A stretch of 64,000 nt of DNA from Panax quinquefolius (taxonomy: Eukaryota; Streptophyta; Magnoliopsida; Apiales; Araliaceae): the NCBI GenBank assembly GCA_020205615.1, contig CM035165.1, positions 33,081,544 to 33,145,543 of the forward strand, in the 5' to 3' direction. This document shows positions 59,941 to 64,000 of the stretch, one piece after another (position 1 is the stretch's first letter; every line of letters starts with the position of its first letter). Below the pieces are notes generated by a model. It made no database searches and had not been told where the DNA came from. It saw nothing but the letters and a program-made list of their open reading frames with translations. Both the position numbers and the translations under genes were made by a program.

Positions 59941-61218
59941 TGACTTGATACCACGTGCCCAAGGAATGCTACTTCCTAAAGCCAGAACTCGCATTTCATC
60001 AACTTGGCATAAAGCTTATATTCACGAAGCTTTTGGAGTATCAGCCTCAAGTGTTGCTCATGATCTTCACGGGTTTAGGAATATATGAGGATGTCGTCAA
60101 TAAAGACGACCACAAAATGATCCAAATATTCCTTGAATACTCGGTTCATCATATCCATGAAGGCAGCAGGAGCATTAGTCAATCCAAAAGACATGACTAA
60201 GAATTCATAATGCCCGTACCAAGTTCTGAAGCCAGTCTTTGGAATATCCTTAGTTTTAACCTTCAGCTGATGATATCCAGAACGAAGATCGATCTTTGAA
60301 AAAATTGTGCTCCTTGTAACTGATCAAACAGGTCATCAATACGTGGCAATGGGTACCTATTTTTGATGGTGACATGATTCAACTCCCGATAATCAATACA
60401 AAGTCGCATATTCCCATCTTTCTTCTTCACGAATAGAACAGGAGCACCCCAAGGAGACGTACTAGGACGAATGAAACCAATGTCTAACAATTCTCGCATT
60501 GGGTCTTTAACTCCACGAAGTTCAATAGGAGCCATTCGATATGGGGCTTTGGAAATGCGTTTTTCATACAGGGTTTCAAGGTCGATACAAAATTCAACTT
60601 CACGCCTGCGGGGTAGGCCAGAAGTTCTTCGTGGAATACATCGGAAATTTATTAACAATAGAAATATCCTTCAAATCTGACGTATTTTTGTTTAAATCCG
60701 TGACATGAGCTAAGAAAGCTTGACATCCGTTTTTCAATAAACGAATAACTTTATGGCTTGAGATGACCGTGATTGATTTTAATGGTTTGGTCGCTTGAAT
60801 TCGCATAATAGGTTTATTAGGAATATGAAAGCTAACAACCTTACGAAAACAATCAATTTTAGCATGATGAGTAGTTAACCAATCAATCCACAGAATCACG
60901 TCAAATGCAAGTATTTTTAAGGAGATAAGATCGACCAGTGTAACGTATTCTGGAATTTGAATCAAACAAGACTTATAAACAGTGGATGTAATGAAGGTTT
61001 CTCCTAATGGAGTTTCAACAGATAAGTCAAAGTCTAATTTCTCCGGAGTCAAATTTAAACGTTGAGCGCAAGTAGGAGAAATAAAAGAATGGGTAGAACC
61101 GTATCAAATAAGGTATAGACTTCACTAGAGTTTATGATTAGCTTACACGTGATAACCTCGCTTCGAGTTCCTTGCTTTTGGGGGTCACAACAAACGCCTC
61201 CTCAGACTACCAAATTTT
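59941..61218 (-). pseudogene. protease-RT segment of element A, copy proximal to RNase H
   Basis: The RT part (60658-60263) reads [40 protein letters not shown] and [18 protein letters not shown], then shifts frame; FIDDILIYS near 60080-60110 is followed at once by a TAA stop. The protease part (61052-60600) contains LAFDVILWIDWLTTHHAKID. This 1278-bp block is repeated at 61219-62493. Confidence 0.88.
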
Positions 61219-62493
61219 TGACTTGATACCACGTGCTCAAGGAATGCTACTTCCTAAAGCGAACTCGCATTTCATCAACTTGGCATAAAGCTTATATTCA
61301 CGAAGCTTTTGGAGTATCAGCCTCAAGTGTTGCTCATGATCTTCACGGGTTTAGGAATATATGAGGATGTCGTCAATAAAGACGACCACAAAATGATCCA
61401 AATATTCCTCGAATACTCGGTTCATCATATCCATGAAGGCAGCAGGAGCATTAGTCAATCCAAAAGACATGACTAAGAATTCATAATGCCCGTACCAAGT
61501 TCTCGAAGCCGCCTTTGGAATATCCTTAGTTTTAACCTTCAGCTGATGATATCCAGAACGAAGATCGATCTTTGAAAAAATTGTGCTCCTTGTAACTGAT
61601 CAAACAGGTCATCAATACGTGGCAATGGGTACCTATTTTTGATGGTGACATGATTCAACTCCCGATAATCAATACAAAGTCGCATACTCCCATCTTTCTT
61701 CTTCACGAATAGAACAGGAGCACCCCAAGGAGACGTACTAGTACGAATGAAACCAATGTCTAACAATTCCTGCAATTGGGTCTTTAACTCCTGAAGTTCA
61801 ATAGGAGCCATTCGATATGGGGCTTTGGAAATGCGTTTTGTACAGGGTTCAAGGTCGATACAAAATTCAACTTCACGCTCTGGGGTAGGCCAGGAAGTTC
61901 TTCAGGGAATACATCAGGAAATTTATTAACAATAGAAATATCCTTCAAATCGATTTATTTTGTTTAAATCAAGTGACATGAGCTAAGAAAGCTTGACATC
62001 CGTTTTTCAATAAACGAATAACTTTATGGCTTGAGATGACCGTGATTGATTTTAATGGTTTGGTCGCTTGAATTCGCATAATAGGTTTATTAGGAATATG
62101 AAAGCTAACAACCTTACGAAAACAATCAATTTTAGCATGATGAGTAGTTAACCAATCAATCCCTAGAATCACGTCAAATGCAAGTATTTTTAAGGAGATA
62201 AGATCGACAGTAACGTATGCGATTCTGATTTGAATCAAACAAGACTTATAAACAGTGGATGTAATGAAGGTTTCTCCTAATGGAGTTTCAACAGATAAGT
62301 CAAAGTCTAATTTCTCCGGAGTCAAATTTAAACGTTGAGCGCAAGTAGGAGAAATAAAAGAATGGGTAGAACCGGTATCAAATAAGGTATAGACTTCACT
62401 AGAGTTTATGATTAGCTTACCCGTGATAACCTCGTTCGAGTTCCTTGCTTTCTGGGGGGTCACAACAAACGCTCTCCCTTGCACTACCAAACT
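61219..62493 (-). pseudogene. protease-RT segment of element A, copy proximal to gag
   Basis: Same content as 59941-61218. Protease ORF 62490-61969 begins MVVQGRAFVVTPQKARN and includes the active site TLFDTGSTHSFIS and VILGIDWLTTHHAK; RT ORF 61811-61539 has [22 protein letters not shown] stops at the same TAA after FIDDILIYS, then runs into the second protease copy. Confidence 0.9.
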
Positions 62494-62529
62494 TGACTTT
62501 TACGGGACTGACCTTTGGTGCCTCCATCC

Positions 62530-63629
62530 TAGTTTGAATTTGTCTTGATGAACGACAAAATTAAGCTAAGTGACCTTCTCTTCCACAATTATAACATGCT
62601 TTGGACGGCATCGCGCAATTTGGACTGATGTGTCCCTCCCCTCCGCATTTGAAGCATATGATAGATGGTCGTTCTCCTTCCTTAACAACGGGTGTTGGTG
62701 CTGACGTCTTTCCATCATTGTTGAATCTCCTTTTCTTGAAATGTCCATTTTAATTGTCTTGGCTATGATTACCACCGAAATGGTTACCATTTCTGGCATG
62801 TTAATTCCCTCCACGTTTGTTGTCACCGCTTCGATGACTGTTACCACTAGTATTTTCATTCTGCCGGCTGCTTTCTCTTGGTTGCGTTGACTCGTTATCA
62901 CGCTCCAACAACTGAGCCCTATTTACAACATCTGAATACAAACACAGTTTATGAGAAATAAGATATTATCGTATCTCCGGTTTCAAACCTCTTAAAAACA
63001 TTCGTCATTCGCTCCTCATTATCAACCAAATGGGATGCAAACCGGATAACTCATAAATTTAGTCTCGTATTGCGACACGGTCCATATTATTTTGTTCCAA
63101 CTTGATAAACTCCACTTCCTTCATGTGACGAATACTTTCGAGAAAGTACTTGTCGTTGAATGACTCTTGAACTTCTCCCAAGACATCTTGAAGTCGTCCA
63201 AGTTGGATGCGTTTTACGATTCCCACCAATGTCTGCCTCTTCACGCAACATAAAGGTGGCAAAGGGAACCTTTTGTTCCTTGGAGCATCCCAAGACATCA
63301 AATATCTTGGTTATCTGCTTTATCCATGCTTCCGTCTTAAGTGGTTTTGCCTCTCCAATAAACTTCGGTGGTCCCAGCTCCTTGAACTGTTTGGCGGTGA
63401 CCATCCGAGAGTTGCCAGTGTTTCCACCTGCATTTTGGATAGGAGCCGCTCTTGCCTGATGTTGCATGAATTGCATGAAGCCTCGGAACATTCCATCGTT
63501 CATCATTTGGTCAGTGTTGTTTACATGAGGATTGTCGCCTTCCTGATGCACATTGTCCTAGTTATTGATCTTTGGAGACTCAACGGTCTCTTGTGCTCCA
63601 TTGATGTTCTCAACATTCTCGGATGCCAT
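62530..63629 (-). pseudogene. gag of element A
   Basis: The start ATG at 63629 gives MASENVENINGAQETVE; an in-frame TAG follows about 20 codons on (near 63560). ORF 63551-63087 continues with TDQMMNDGMFRGFMQFMQ and a gag-core start. Two CCHC knuckles lie near 62660-62575: CFKCGGEGHISPNC and CYNCGREGH. Several frame changes. Confidence 0.85.
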
Positions 63630-63800
63630 TTTTAAATACTGCCACAAAATAAGGGTTAATTGACATGAAACATATTATCCCTACACTCTGACTGATCAAT
63701 TAAATACCAAATAAACTTAGGTAGGTCATAGTAGCGGCGGGAATTCCCGCCTCTCCCTCCTAGTTCTAATCTCACATCTTAGCCGTGGATCATATCCTAA

Positions 63801-63812
63801 GCTTTGATACCA
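63801..63812 (-). other. primer-binding site, element A
   Basis: The minus strand reads TGGTATCAAAGC, one mismatch from the initiator-Met tRNA PBS, two bases inside the 5' LTR. Confidence 0.88.
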
Positions 63813-63814
63813 AC

Positions 63815-64000
63815 TGTGACGCCCCCAAAATAGGTATACATCACCCATCTTGAGTTGCTAGATACATGGTACAGAATTCAAATACAACTTAATAATACAA
63901 CTGTCGTGTACAATACGACAAAACATAAGCTGTGAGTTTGAATACAAATATTGTCTACTAGAGATTATACAAACTCAAAAGGAGTCCTCATTACAATTAT
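63815..64000 (-). repeat. 5' LTR of element A (first 186 bp only)
   Basis: TGTGACGCCCCCAAAATAGG onward, closely matching 54809-54995. The remainder is outside the window. Confidence 0.9.

Larger units (their letters stand above)
54809..64000 (-). mobile_element. element A: Tekay chromovirus, runs off the window
   Basis: 3' LTR 54809-57713, internal region 57714-63814, 5' LTR from 63815 (first 186 bp visible). Domain order on the minus strand: gag, protease, RT, [protease-RT repeated], RNase H, integrase, chromodomain. A C-terminal chromodomain and very long LTRs identify the Tekay (Del) lineage. Inserted in LTR D; the right target site is outside the window. Disrupted by stops and frameshifts. 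Confidence 0.92.

Noticed and set aside
1..64000. tRNA, rRNA or snoRNA genes
   Set aside because: I looked for obvious cloverleaf or conserved RNA sequence and saw none beyond PBS complements; a tRNAscan or Rfam search would settle it.

Overview
The window is nuclear DNA from a flowering plant, most likely a eudicot; I cannot name the species. The evidence is AT-rich intergenic sequence, a DC1 (C1_2) zinc-finger protein and a plant-type RING E3 ligase, GT-AG introns, Stowaway and Tourist MITEs, and two plant-specific Ty3/Gypsy lineages (Tat/Retand and Tekay chromovirus). There are only two host protein genes, both in the first 18 kb on the + strand. The rest is transposable-element DNA or sequence with no gene I can see.

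Layout. 1-2003: intergenic, with TA microsatellites and a Stowaway-like remnant. 2004-3269: intact single-exon DC1-domain gene. 4380-17724: a RING-finger E3 ligase gene, probably of the MUSE1/MUSE2-like group, interrupted by an 11.5-kb Tat/Retand-type retrotransposon (4761-16302, minus strand). Pol and gag are frameshifted. An intron-containing antisense ORF (5969-8331, + strand) lies near the 3' LTR. The insertion falls inside what looks like the original first 15 codons of the host gene, and the only long ORF left starts at the second in-frame ATG (16309). The 158-bp host segment preceding the insertion is present a second time at 15464-15621, next to an LTR with a perfect 5-bp target duplication. 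That suggests a real rearrangement or two haplotypes joined in assembly. 17725-21260: intergenic with a Stowaway MITE, a possible hAT-like element and a 141-bp foldback.

21260-64000: a pile of Tekay-type chromovirus LTRs (about 2.5-4.5 kb each), nested in each other in both orientations. Order: gag fragment; LTR E1 interrupted by solo LTR E2 (TSD TGTAA); truncated E3 and another fragment; inverted LTRs G1 and G2; single-copy-looking DNA with two MITEs; the 5' end of element H (leader, PBS, LTR); another MITE; LTR D, interrupted by solo LTR C (TSD AATAA), itself interrupted by the internally deleted element B (41800-51360, TSD TAAGG); then the rest of D, cut by element A (54809 to beyond the window end). 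Element A has gag, protease, RT, RNase H, integrase and chromodomain remnants, a tRNA-iMet-type PBS, and a 1.28-kb tandem duplication of its protease-RT part.

No element looks autonomous as read: stops and one-base frameshifts occur throughout, some possibly sequencing error in methylated repeats. The most notable unexplained signals are two stem-loop motifs repeated across the Tekay LTRs. One is a 24-base hairpin with a constant loop (CACTACGGGC) and a covarying stem position, reiterated every 39 bp in LTR D. The other is a hairpin with a GAAA-type tetraloop in a strongly conserved block of U3.
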